Below, piece by piece: positions 1-7,341 of a DNA stretch of 64,000 bases. Numbering within the stretch: the stretch's first letter is position 1; every line of letters starts with the position of its first letter. The stretch lies in the NCBI GenBank assembly GCA_035653615.1, contig DASRBN010000001.1, positions 1-64,000 of the forward strand, in the 5' to 3' direction. A model generated the notes under the pieces. That model saw only the letters and a program-made list of their open reading frames with translations, searched no databases and was not told the origin of the DNA. The stretch is from Ktedonobacteraceae bacterium. GTDB taxonomy: Bacteria > Chloroflexota > Ktedonobacteria > Ktedonobacterales > Ktedonobacteraceae. The position numbers and the translations under genes are program-made.

Positions 1-1
1 T

Positions 2-151
2 CCTTTTCGTGCGGCTCCTTTGTATTATTCCTTTAGTCAGATGAAAAGAGTTGAGTTCTGGACAGAGGAGTTCGTAGTACGTTTGGCCTATCAGTGCCTT
101 TTTAACAATTGGATGCAACGCTTCTATGATGGTTCTCTAGCAGCCATTTGA
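2..151 (+). CDS. C-terminal end of an unidentified protein (partial)
   Basis: An open frame enters from the left edge and runs 49 codons to a TGA at 149-151, ending in ...NWMQRFYDGSLAAI. It is rich in aromatic residues and has no motif I recognise. It lies 159 bases upstream of the Cys-rich peptide gene on the same strand, so it could be part of the same locus. The start is outside the window, so neither length nor family can be judged. It might also be chance open frame. Confidence 0.3.
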   Translation, partial: PFRAAPLYYSFSQMKRVEFWTEEFVVRLAYQCLFNNWMQRFYDGSLAAI

Positions 152-310
152 GAGATGGCGGAAGGTGGCGTTCTCTCCTCTGATCGCTTGTATTACCGCT
201 GCAAGCCACTTAAGAGGACCTGTTGCACTTTTTCGCTAAACGAGCCACTGACAGGGCTGATAGACCCGATTGTGTTCGTTCTTTGTTCCATCAGAGGAAG
301 GAGATCTACA

Positions 311-553
311 ATGTCGAGCAAACTCTTCGCTTTTAATGTGTCGAAGAAGCCAGAAAAAGCAGAGAACCAGTGGATAGGCGACCCAGTCGTTCATGCGGGT
401 TGTGTAACCTCCGTCATTGGTTACTGCACTGGCAATCAAAACTATGGTAATGCAGCATGTGACTACTGTTATGGGATTAATAATCACTGCCATGCGTGGG
501 GTGGCATGGGTTACCAAATCTGTGATGGTAGTCAGAGTGACCTTTGCTGTTAA
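311..553 (+). CDS. Small Cys-rich peptide, candidate RiPP precursor
   Basis: An 80-residue peptide starting MSSKLFAFNVSKKPEK. The ATG at 311 is chosen over an upstream in-frame start at 155 because it has a strong GAAGGAG Shine-Dalgarno 7 nt before it. The first ~28 residues are charged and Cys-free, like a leader. The rest is a Gly/Tyr/Asn/Cys-rich core with eight cysteines, including ACDYC, NHCH and a terminal CC. There is no classical signal peptide. The next genes downstream are an ATP-grasp ligase fragment of the peptide-maturase type and a Clp-fold serine protease, a combination that would fit a ribosomally made, modified and cleaved peptide. The core does not match a precursor family I know, so the natural-product role is inferred from composition and neighbours. 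Alternatives are a secreted disulfide-rich peptide or a zinc-binding small protein. Confidence 0.6.
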   Translation: MSSKLFAFNVSKKPEKAENQWIGDPVVHAGCVTSVIGYCTGNQNYGNAACDYCYGINNHCHAWGGMGYQICDGSQSDLCC

Positions 554-837
554 TGACCTCGATAGAAGCAGGTAAAGTATGCTAGGCTAGGAGATATAAG
601 AGCACCAAAGAAAGCTGATCGGCGAGGAGAATGGCTCAAAAATGCCTGGAATCTGTAGAGAAGGCAGAATGTGGTTACTCGATTTAGTTCCTTAGCACGA
701 GATCAGTAACCCGGGTTAGTGACCTTATTTGCGGATCGCTAAAGCAACTGGTGCCTAGGATTCCTTTAGTTAGCTGGGGCTTATCTTGATCGATTGGCAG
801 GTCCGTCATCAAGTTTCACATCAGGTGTTAAAGACTG

Positions 838-1215
838 ATGTACTCTAATGTAGATTCCTCAATGCGCAATGAACTGCGGGTAACTATCATCGGTGACGAG
901 CTTTTTGCTGCTGAAATTGACTCACAATCAAGAGAAAGTACAAGTGTTGATTGGCGGAATTGGAGCGATGGTGGCATCGACATTCCCTATCGCAAAGCAA
1001 CTCTTCCAGCAGATATCGCTGAGCGTTGTATGATGTTGGTCCGCAGCTACCACCTCAACTTTAGTGCGATAGACCTTATACTCACGCCTGATGGCCGGTA
1101 TGTGTTCCTCGAAAACAACCCAAACGGGCAGTTCATGTGGGTTGAGAAACTTGTACCTGAGCTGGAAATGACAGCTGCGCTGGCTTCATGCTTGATTCGA
1201 GGAGCAAACAACTAG
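838..1215 (+). pseudogene. C-terminal fragment of an MvdD-type ATP-grasp ligase
   Basis: The 125 residues match the C-terminal third of ATP-grasp peptide maturases (microviridin/graspetide ligase group): ELRVTIIGDELFAAEIDSQ, NFSAIDLILTPDGRYVFLE, then the metal/ATP-binding NPNGQFMWVEKL and a terminal LLIRG-like SCLIRGA. Full proteins are about 300-330 residues; the N-terminal domain and the nucleotide-binding loop are missing. Upstream in this frame there is a stop at 829-831, and no frame between 554 and 837 restores a plausible N-terminal half. It overlaps the protease start by 28 nt. It is most likely a truncated remnant of a ligase that once acted on the upstream peptide; a functional half-protein is less likely. 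Confidence 0.6.
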
Positions 1216-2204
1216 CAGCGGAAGTAATGGCAAAGCTAGCAACACTAGTTGAGAAGAAATGGCATATGGAATCCTTTATATTGCCCCAATTGTATGAACT
1301 ACAAGCGCTCCGTGGAAAGCCGGTGGTCATTTATAGCTCAACGATCGACAGTGATGTTGTTCGTATACTGTACGAATGTCTACGGCAAATGGGACCAACC
1401 CAACGACTTGATGTAGTACTCTCCACCCCCGGCGGCGTAGTCACAATCGCCCGCCGGCTCGCGCTGCTGTTGCGCGAGTTCACGCAACACCTGACTATCC
1501 TGGTACCTTACCATGCCAAGTCGGCAGGCACACTACTCTGCCTGAGCGCAAACGAGTTAGTGTTAGGACCAATGGCAGAGCTTGGCCCAATTGATGCTCA
1601 TATAGGCTCTGTTGGGGCTTCTCCATCCGATGCGCCCAGTATGATCTCGACAGAAGACGTTCGGGCTTTCCGACAGATGGCCGAAGATTGGTTCGGGGTA
1701 AACCGCGAGGAAGACCATCTGCAGGTCCTGGCACTGATGGCTGAGCGTGTGTTTCCTACATCGCTGGGTTCGTTCTATCGCTCTGACCGACTGACCCGCC
1801 AAGCGGCACAAGAATTATTATACTACCAATTGCCGGATGTTGAGGAGAACACCCGGCAGCGGATTGTGAATCAACTCGTCGGCGGCTATTACGCTCATGA
1901 CCACATCATCACCCGCGTCGAAGCGCGGAACCTCGGTCTTCAGGTGCGCTTCGCTTCCCCTCAAGAAGAGGCATTACTGTGGGATATTTCAAAGACGAAT
2001 CGGCGGCAATTTCTCGAACACACCGGCCGATCCGATGACGAAGGCATTATCGGACTGATTATGAGCGCTCATTTTTGCGCCCGTCAGGTACTGCACTGGG
2101 CTGATGTTCCCAGGGTACAACGTGTCGGGATGCGGCAAGGGAAAGAAGGTGGGTCACAAACGCAGAAAATATCGCATGTTTCTTGGGAAATTGATGGAGA
2201 ATGA
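1188..2204 (+). CDS. SDH-family Clp-fold serine protease
   Basis: A 338-residue protein of the serine dehydrogenase proteinase (SDH_sah, crotonase/SppA-like) type. Family marks are VVLSTPGGVVTIARRLA (oxyanion-hole glycines), the nucleophile segment VPYHAKSAGTLLCLSANELV with Ser after Lys-Ala-Lys, and ELVLGPMAELGPIDAHIG. No signal peptide or clear membrane segment is seen, so a cytosolic or membrane-peripheral peptidase is likely. The ATG at 1188 overlaps the ATP-grasp fragment, suggesting past translational coupling; an ATG at 1227 is an alternative start. In this setting it could be the leader peptidase for the Cys-rich peptide, but SDH proteases also occur alone, so this is inference. Confidence 0.75.
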   Translation: MLDSRSKQLAAEVMAKLATLVEKKWHMESFILPQLYELQALRGKPVVIYSSTIDSDVVRILYECLRQMGPTQRLDVVLSTPGGVVTIARRLALLLREFTQHLTILVPYHAKSAGTLLCLSANELVLGPMAELGPIDAHIGSVGASPSDAPSMISTEDVRAFRQMAEDWFGVNREEDHLQVLALMAERVFPTSLGSFYRSDRLTRQAAQELLYYQLPDVEENTRQRIVNQLVGGYYAHDHIITRVEARNLGLQVRFASPQEEALLWDISKTNRRQFLEHTGRSDDEGIIGLIMSAHFCARQVLHWADVPRVQRVGMRQGKEGGSQTQKISHVSWEIDGE

Positions 2205-2632
2205 TAGCTAATTAGAGGTCCGCATGCTTGCTGCGTGTTTCTTGCTGTCTTGCCGGATTGCCATCACGTACTTGTTCAGTTTCTCCGCAGGCAGCAAAAT
2301 CCCGGTTAGGTATATTCCGCAAGACTTAACTAGGTGTGAGTGAGGATAGCACTACTCGTACTTATGAGTGCTGTATTCGTCGTGCTTGCTACCAACCTGA
2401 GTGATGTTGTCGAGACACTTCGCCAACCTTTCCCAGTGAGGGAAGGCAGAGGCGAGAAAATAGATGCATTCGGGCTGACTTACAGTGATGAGCATTACAT
2501 TCAGTCGGACAAGGGAATGGGCACGGTGATTTTCCAGATGCCAGGCGCCACCTCGCGAGCTTCGGGCAATGGCTGGTCGGCCCGTCGATGTTGCGCCGGA
2601 GAAGGTTGCTGCATAATAAGAGGTTATCCTTT
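2205..2632 (+). other. 428-bp stretch without a supported gene
   Basis: Between the SDH protease and the CRISPR-like unit I see no convincing coding sequence. A GTG-initiated frame from 2340 gives a hydrophobic start but then runs through the leader-repeat unit and the tRNA, so it is not credible as a gene. No palindrome of the dispersed families is present here. Confidence 0.5.
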
Positions 2633-2742
2633 GTTGTTTAGTGCAAATGCCTTTGACATGTTCGGGTGTGGCCGCTATACTCTCCCCACAGAGCAGCGGC
2701 AGGAACTGGACCTTTTCCCGACTTCCCGGTGGGGATTGAAAC
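2633..2742 (+). CRISPR. Solitary CRISPR leader-repeat unit, copy A
   Basis: A 110-bp unit made of a leader with a consensus promoter followed by one 37-nt sequence (2706-2742) that has the form of a CRISPR repeat: it contains the complementary arms CCCGACTTCCCG / GGTGGGG and ends in GGGGATTGAAAC, the 3' end shared by many type I/III repeats. The same arrangement, with about 85 percent identity by eye and the repeat differing at two positions, recurs at 34355-34465 on the minus strand; similarity stops exactly at the end of the repeat in both. No second repeat follows within 100 bp and no cas genes are in the window. It is read as an orphan leader plus first repeat, or a mobile unit derived from one. 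Confidence 0.6.
2653..2681 (+). promoter_or_regulatory. Promoter in the CRISPR-like leader, copy A
   Basis: TTGACA (2653-2658) and TATACT (2676-2681) are separated by 17 nt, a near-perfect housekeeping-sigma promoter. It would transcribe through the single repeat and the unique sequence behind it towards tRNA-Pro. Both hexamers and the spacing are conserved in copy B. Confidence 0.65.
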
Positions 2743-2832
2743 ACACGAATTCCTGCCTTGATTGTATGGTTTCACGTAAGGTTGTGTCAACATCCCGCAA
2801 AACAAATGGATGTCAGGCCAGGAAAAAAATCC

Positions 2833-2862
2833 TTGACGAACAGGGCCAATTTCTGCTATACT
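2833..2862 (+). promoter_or_regulatory. Promoter of tRNA-Pro
   Basis: TTGACG (2833-2838) and TATACT (2857-2862) with 18-nt spacing, ending 17 bases before the tRNA 5' end. Position and match fit a strong stable-RNA promoter. Confidence 0.65.
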
Positions 2863-2879
2863 GGCTATGTTCTCAAAAA

Positions 2880-2955
<76 letters not shown>

Positions 2956-2958
2956 ACG

Positions 2959-3005
2959 AAAGCGAGGGAGGAAATCTGCCATGAGCAGGCTTCCCACCTC
3001 GCTTT
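2959..3005 (+). terminator. Hairpin terminator after tRNA-Pro
   Basis: AAAGCGAGG (2959-2967) pairs with CCTCGCTTT (2997-3005), followed by GTTTGT. The long loop and weak T tract make it an imperfect terminator, but the position directly after the tRNA fits. Confidence 0.5.
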
Positions 3006-3069
3006 GTTTGTCCTGGTCTCTCCTTCGGCTCTAAGGCTTTGAGAAGATGAAATCAAGCTAGCTATCTGG

Positions 3070-3161
3070 CAGGGCTATTGAAAAGTCGCGAGAACGAGCT
3101 TGATTTTGTCGGAGCGCCTTCTAAAGTTGACCTCACTTGACGCGACTTTTCAATAGCCCTG
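3070..3161 (+). mobile_element. 92-bp MITE, copy 1, with 9-bp target duplication
   Basis: Perfect 21-bp terminal inverted repeats starting CAGGGCTATTGAAAAGTCG enclose about 50 bp of unique sequence. The element is flanked by direct repeats GCTATCTGG at 3061-3069 and 3162-3170, which is the mark of a transposition event. It has no coding capacity, so it must be moved in trans by a transposase acting on these ends. A second copy is at 11326-11416. Confidence 0.85.
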
Positions 3162-3291
3162 GCTATCTGGAAATCCTCATTGACAAACATATTAAGTTAA
3201 GATAGTATATCCAGCCAGCAAGAGGAAAAAATTACCTGTAATCCTTCCAACTCCCATTATCAACGATGCAGGTATTAGAGGTAGATATCTA

Positions 3292-4062
3292 ATGGGAATC
3301 CTTAGCCTATTTTCTGGTTGTGGCGGATGTAGTTTAGGTTTGAGGCAGGCAGGTCTGCGCGTTAATTTAGCTATAGATATTGACAAGGATGCGTGCAATA
3401 CTTACGAAGCTAATCTTGGGCAAAATACAACCTGGTGCAATGATCTTTCAAAAATTACCCCTCACGAACTTTTAGAAAGATCAGGCCTTCGGCGAGAAAA
3501 TGTAGACCTCCTGGTAGGTGGCCCCCCTTGTCAAGGATTCAGTTCTGCTGGAGCCAAAGACTGGACCGACCCGAGAAATATACTTATCAGGAATTTTGTA
3601 GAAATTGTAGTCACTTTAAGGCCAACCTGGTTTATTATGGAAAACGTTGAGGGATTGCTCACTGCGAACAATGGGATCTTTCTTATCGGAGCAATAATGC
3701 AGTTTCTTGAAGCAGGATACTGGCTTCGTGCTAAAAAAATTTATATGGAGAGGTATGGCCTTCCTCAACGTAGGAAGAGGGTTTTCATCATTGGAAATTT
3801 AGAACGGTGTGAATTTAACTTTCCGGAGCCAACCCATTTCGAACAGCAAACTCTATTTAATTCTGAACAACCACCCTTTTTGAACATACTCGATGCAATA
3901 GGTGACTTGCCGCCCGCTACCAATATAGGAGAGGTATTTTACGATAAAGAGCCTGAAAATTATTACCAAAACCGGTTACGCCGAACAGATGATCGACCCA
4001 TTCTTCATCACCAAATAAAAGGATTAAATGGGCCTGTTCAACAGAGAATTGCTCTTCTCTGA
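3292..4062 (+). CDS. 5mC DNA methyltransferase, N-terminal part of a split gene
   Basis: This 256-residue part of a C5-cytosine DNA methyltransferase carries the AdoMet-binding motif I (LSLFSGCGGCSLGL, residues ~3-16), catalytic motif IV (GGPPCQGFSSAG) with the nucleophilic Cys, motif VI (MENVEGL) and motif VIII (QRRKRVFIIG). It ends at an in-frame TGA (4060-4062) in the middle of the family's conserved IALL-EGE-MKHLPEEL stretch, and the C-terminal part continues in the same frame 12 nt later. The stop therefore splits one gene. Either it is a recent nonsense mutation or sequence error, or the enzyme works as two chains, as the naturally split M.AquI does. It would protect DNA against the endonuclease encoded at 4532. 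Confidence 0.85.
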   Translation: MGILSLFSGCGGCSLGLRQAGLRVNLAIDIDKDACNTYEANLGQNTTWCNDLSKITPHELLERSGLRRENVDLLVGGPPCQGFSSAGAKDWTDPRNILIRNFVEIVVTLRPTWFIMENVEGLLTANNGIFLIGAIMQFLEAGYWLRAKKIYMERYGLPQRRKRVFIIGNLERCEFNFPEPTHFEQQTLFNSEQPPFLNILDAIGDLPPATNIGEVFYDKEPENYYQNRLRRTDDRPILHHQIKGLNGPVQQRIALL

Positions 4063-4074
4063 GAAGGAGAAACA

Positions 4075-4551
4075 ATGAAACACCTACCAGAGGAACTTCA
4101 GCATCCCAGCTTTACAAGGCGTTCGTATCGTAGAGTAATGGATGGAACTCCAACTGAAAAAAGAGGAGGCCCTCCCTCTGGTTTGAAGCGGCTAGTAGCT
4201 CTCGAGCCATCTCTTACTATAACCTCGGGATCGTATTCAGAATTTATTCATCCGATAGAAAATAGACCTCTAACGCTGAGAGAATGCGCCCGAATTCAGT
4301 CTTTCCCTGATTACTTCGAATTTCAGGGAGCATGGTCATCTATTGCAACTCAAATTGGAAATGCCATACCACCGATTTTTATGGAAGTTTTAGCCAGGCA
4401 TATCCAAAGCTTGGCTACCTGGCGTCGATCAGAAAATTCTAGAGGACGTTGGCTTGGTATTAATGCGACAAAATCCGACGGGAAAAGTCCAATATTAATA
4501 AAAGTCCTAACCGAACTTGAGGAGAGAACTAATGCTTTTTCCTACGCTTGA
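4075..4551 (+). CDS. 5mC DNA methyltransferase, C-terminal part of a split gene
   Basis: These 158 residues continue the methyltransferase of 3292-4062 in the same frame: target-recognition region (SYRRVMDGTPTEKRGGPPSG), then motif IX/X (PLTLRECARIQSFPDYFEF and QIGNAIPP). A good Shine-Dalgarno, AAGGAG, lies 5 nt before the ATG at 4075, so independent translation right after the stop of the first part is plausible. The 3' end overlaps the start of the endonuclease gene, indicating one operon. Confidence 0.8.
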   Translation: MKHLPEELQHPSFTRRSYRRVMDGTPTEKRGGPPSGLKRLVALEPSLTITSGSYSEFIHPIENRPLTLRECARIQSFPDYFEFQGAWSSIATQIGNAIPPIFMEVLARHIQSLATWRRSENSRGRWLGINATKSDGKSPILIKVLTELEERTNAFSYA

Positions 4552-5431
4552 CCAAAGAAGTCGAGCACTAATTAACAAAGCCAGGCACCTGGGAGGTAAA
4601 GGTCCAACAGTTAATCTTGAAGATCATGAACTACTAAGACTATGTGCAATAGTCGCTATTGACCTGAACCAACCATCACTAGCTAAGGACATTGTCAAGG
4701 ATGAAACCATTTCGAATGGTTATTATGGTCTTCCACTTGAGTGGTTTACTCAACCTACACCTAAAAGCGTTGATTTCGTAGAAACTTTCTTACAATTAAG
4801 ACAAGAAATATCGGATTTCGAAACCTATTTTGCTAATCTATGTGAAATCCACAAGCATCGTGTCAAATTCAAACTTATTCTTGAGCAACAGAAACTTCCA
4901 CAGATTGAGCCAATAGTACCCCGTTGCTTATTAGAATACAAATTGAGGCCATCCGAAGCCTTAGCTTCCTGGCTCGTTTGGAGAAAATGGTTATACGACA
5001 TAGATAACAGATCTGCCCAAGAAACAGGTTATCTTTTTGAACCCATCTTGACAGCAGCCATTGGTGGCGTATCTTACCCGGCGAGTAAATCTCCTGTAAA
5101 GCGAGCAGATAAATCCTCGAATGGTAGGCAAGTAGATTGTCTAGAAGGCAATCACGCTTATGAGTTCAAAATGCGTGTTACTATTGCTGCGAGTAATCAA
5201 GGCAGATTCAAAGAAGAGCTTGATTTTGCGCGTGATTGTAACTATTCGGGATATATACCTGTTTTACTTGTCCTTGATCCAACTTCATCTACCCGTTTAG
5301 ACGAATTAATAGCTGAGTATTCAAAGTATGATGGATATGCGCTAGTTGGCAACGAGGCCTGGAAACATATTGAAGATAAAGCAGGAAGTACAATGGAAAA
5401 TTTGTTGAGAAGTATGTGCGGATACCTTTAA
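4532..5431 (+). CDS. ApaLI-like type II restriction endonuclease (PD-(D/E)XK)
   Basis: About 299 residues from ATG 4532, which has GAGGAG 7 nt upstream; it overlaps the end of the methyltransferase by 20 nt. The nuclease core is seen around GRQVDCLEGNHAYEFKMRV: an Asp and, after a beta turn, E-F-K, the PD-(D/E)XK signature, preceded by the conserved YPASKSPVKR and followed by GRFKEELDFARDC and YIPVLLVLDPT. This pattern is the one I associate with ApaLI-like endonucleases paired with 5mC methyltransferases, so it is the cutting partner of the preceding gene. The family name is from memory of its motifs and the exact recognition site cannot be read from sequence. Confidence 0.7.
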   Translation: MLFPTLDQRSRALINKARHLGGKGPTVNLEDHELLRLCAIVAIDLNQPSLAKDIVKDETISNGYYGLPLEWFTQPTPKSVDFVETFLQLRQEISDFETYFANLCEIHKHRVKFKLILEQQKLPQIEPIVPRCLLEYKLRPSEALASWLVWRKWLYDIDNRSAQETGYLFEPILTAAIGGVSYPASKSPVKRADKSSNGRQVDCLEGNHAYEFKMRVTIAASNQGRFKEELDFARDCNYSGYIPVLLVLDPTSSTRLDELIAEYSKYDGYALVGNEAWKHIEDKAGSTMENLLRSMCGYL

Positions 5432-5607
5432 AAGAAGTAGATGCAAGCTATAAGAGCTTATTATCTCTCGCTCTTTCTAGAACAGAGACGGAAATTTCTA
5501 TTCAAATTGGTGATCAAGGCTTCTCAATATCCCGAGTCAAACGGCAAACCGATTTTGAGGACGATGGGGAAAATGATCTAGACGAAGCAGATGAGCAAGA
5601 GAGTTGA
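5416..5607 (+). CDS. Small acidic protein after the endonuclease gene
   Basis: A 63-residue frame starting at GTG 5416, overlapping the endonuclease stop by 16 nt, ending in a run of Asp/Glu (DFEDDGENDLDEADEQES). No motif recognised. Overlap and same strand suggest membership in the restriction-modification operon, but shortness and the GTG start keep this uncertain. Confidence 0.35.
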   Translation: MRIPLKEVDASYKSLLSLALSRTETEISIQIGDQGFSISRVKRQTDFEDDGENDLDEADEQES

Positions 5608-5797
5608 AGAGATAAAGCAAGTTCTGTTGTCACTAGAGATAAAGCCGAGAGTATTCTATTACTTCCCATGGTATCTAATGCATGAAAAGAAAAGGACGGT
5701 AGGACAAATGGAACTGCTCAGCCTGAATATTCAGCTTGCGATGGCGGATATTTACCGCAAGCTGAATATTCAGGTTGGCCTTTACGGGCAGGAATAG
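5591..5797 (+). CDS. Small hypothetical protein
   Basis: A 68-residue frame from ATG 5591 overlapping the previous stop, starting MSKRVEEIKQVLLSLEIKPR. Its last third is encoded by a 19-bp inverted repeat (5722-5774), so this could be a real short gene ended by a hairpin or merely open frame. No family recognised. Confidence 0.3.
   Translation: MSKRVEEIKQVLLSLEIKPRVFYYFPWYLMHEKKRTVGQMELLSLNIQLAMADIYRKLNIQVGLYGQE
5722..5774 (+). repeat. Perfect 19-bp inverted repeat (hairpin)
   Basis: CCTGAATATTCAGCTTGCG at 5722-5740 is exactly complementary to 5756-5774, with a 15-nt loop. It lies at the end of the restriction operon. There is no T tract, so it is not a classical terminator; it may stabilise mRNA 3' ends or be a palindromic element. 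TGAATATTCA is itself a palindrome. Confidence 0.7.
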
Positions 5798-5808
5798 GAA
5801 ATGGGGTA

Positions 5809-6783
5809 TTAGGCCCCTCGCTTATCGCGCAAATCATACAAAGGCAAGCCGGTACGCGCGGCAATAAATGAAAGCAGCGACTCCATCTGCCGGTTATATT
5901 CTTCTTCTGAGAGGACGGGCCGCGCGTAGAACACTACCCTGAAACTGCTGCGTCTCATCCACGTCCAGCGCACGATATCATTGGCGCTGGACAGCTCAAA
6001 GATGGTCGGATGAGGATAGCGTTTCGCGCCGAAGAGCCCGTCGATGGCAAAGAGTTTCGCCTCTTGCCACGGGACGCTGTGAACCTTGAGAAAACCGAAC
6101 ATCATCAGGCCATTTTCCGTCACGGTGAGATGCTGCCGCGCTTTGAAGTACATCACGCCGAACAACAGGCCACCATAGAGCAGCATAAGCACGACGAAAA
6201 CCGCAATGACGATAATGACGAATATCGAGGGGAGCGTGTGATGATGCGGCAAAGGCGGGAAGAGGGTGGGAAAGAAGACGAAGAAGAGAACGGCAATGAC
6301 GATCATGCCCACAAAAAACGAGCCTAATATGATGAGGAAGACCTTCCAGTTGGGGCGCTGCTTAAATGTCGTCCGCAATGAGGTATTGCTTTTTGCCGGT
6401 GATGCCTCACCGATCACGGTTGGCACGGGTAGCGCGTCGGCATCAGGACGAGGTTGCTGTGCCGCCAACAGGCTCGGATCGCCAGCTGCCGCTATCTGCC
6501 TGCGCCGTTCCAATCGCTCCCAGAACTTGTAGAGCCGTGTAAAGAAGAACAGCATGAAGACGGCATAGACAAAATAGAAAATCACATAAAACGGAAAGAA
6601 CGAACCAGGAAACGGATTGCTTTTATCGAACAGCGAACTAATCACAATGGCAACAATGCCCAGGAGCATTATTCCCCCGCCGATGAGCATCAACCATCGA
6701 GATACGCGCAATCGCGTCAGGGTCGGTTCAACAATCACGATACGCGGCGCCTGTTGCTGTTTCGTATGAGCGGTCTTCAGCAT
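5809..6783 (-). CDS. Membrane protein of unknown function
   Basis: A 324-residue protein with four predicted membrane segments: ~30-50 and ~64-84 in the first half, then ~147-172 and ~184-210 after a hydrophilic, Pro-rich linker. The cytoplasmic C-terminal ~110 residues (LTVTENGLMMFGFLKVHSVPW and following) resemble a small PH-like beta domain of the kind seen in bacterial membrane proteins, but I cannot assign a family. The ATG at 6783 has AGGGGGA about 7 nt upstream. It converges with the restriction operon and has no obvious operon partner. Confidence 0.75.
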   Translation of the reverse strand: MLKTAHTKQQQAPRIVIVEPTLTRLRVSRWLMLIGGGIMLLGIVAIVISSLFDKSNPFPGSFFPFYVIFYFVYAVFMLFFFTRLYKFWERLERRRQIAAAGDPSLLAAQQPRPDADALPVPTVIGEASPAKSNTSLRTTFKQRPNWKVFLIILGSFFVGMIVIAVLFFVFFPTLFPPLPHHHTLPSIFVIIVIAVFVVLMLLYGGLLFGVMYFKARQHLTVTENGLMMFGFLKVHSVPWQEAKLFAIDGLFGAKRYPHPTIFELSSANDIVRWTWMRRSSFRVVFYARPVLSEEEYNRQMESLLSFIAARTGLPLYDLRDKRGA

Positions 6784-6979
6784 AGCATTTCCCCCTATCT
6801 TGCGTTGCTTATAAAGACTATAATAGTCAACACATTTTACTTACTCAAGTTGCTTGCTACCTATTATCTAATACGGTTAAGGGCGAAAGAAGACATACAA
6901 AAAGAGCCTCTCACTGAGACAGACTCTTTTTTCAACTCTGAAGAGGTTGAGGTCTTACTTTGATCCAGATTATTGTCTT

Positions 6980-7168
6980 TCAGGCAGCCGCATACGAGCG
7001 AACATCAACCTGTACTCCTACACGAGCCGCTTCCTCAAGGATATGAAGCAAGTGCCTGGTCGTTGCAGCTTCCAGGTACGCTTCACCGCATGCCTGGCAG
7101 ACCTCGGCAGGGACATTTTTTGGGAAATACAATTTAACCGCAAGAATCGGATAGCTTCCCTGGCGACA
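6980..7168 (-). pseudogene. YgiT-type zinc-finger antitoxin fragment
   Basis: The segment VPAEVCQACGEAYLE..TTRHLLHILEEAARVGVQVDVRSYAA matches the C-terminal half of YgiT/MqsA-type zinc-finger antitoxins, including the second CxxC. The first CxxC and a proper start are absent; upstream the frame runs into the large palindrome at 7258-7341, which may have cut the gene. No partner toxin (DUF4258/MqsR type) is next to it. It is read as a decayed toxin-antitoxin remnant. Confidence 0.6.
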
Positions 7169-7257
7169 ATATCTTATTATACCAGTGCAAGGATTGTCAG
7201 AGCCCAGAGATACATGGGATGATTTCCAAGAAGTCCCCACAGCTATCAGGGGCGCGC

Positions 7258-7341
7258 GATTCTTCGCGGTGCTCAGAATGACATGGCCCGGACATACCCG
7301 GGTATGTCCGGGCCATGTCATTTTGAGCACCGCGAAGAATC
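7258..7341. repeat. Large palindrome, GATTCTTCGC family, copy 1
   Basis: An 84-bp near-perfect palindrome centred on CCCGGG. The outer arms are GATTCTTCGC and its complement, and the inner arms carry TCAGAATGACA and TGTCATTTTGA. Six copies of this arm pair occur in the window, always in intergenic DNA. It sits between the YgiT fragment and ada. Confidence 0.85.

Noticed and set aside
155-310. Upstream extension of the Cys-rich peptide
   Set aside because: In frame, but it lacks a ribosome-binding site, while ATG 311 has a strong one; composition before 311 is not protein-like.
2706-2860. A true CRISPR array at copy A
   Set aside because: Only one repeat is present; the following 100 bp show no second, even degenerate, repeat, and there are no cas genes in the window.
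4060-4062. TGA as selenocysteine in the 5mC methyltransferase
   Set aside because: The family has no Cys or Sec there, no SECIS-like hairpin is evident, and a ribosome-binding site with ATG directly follows.
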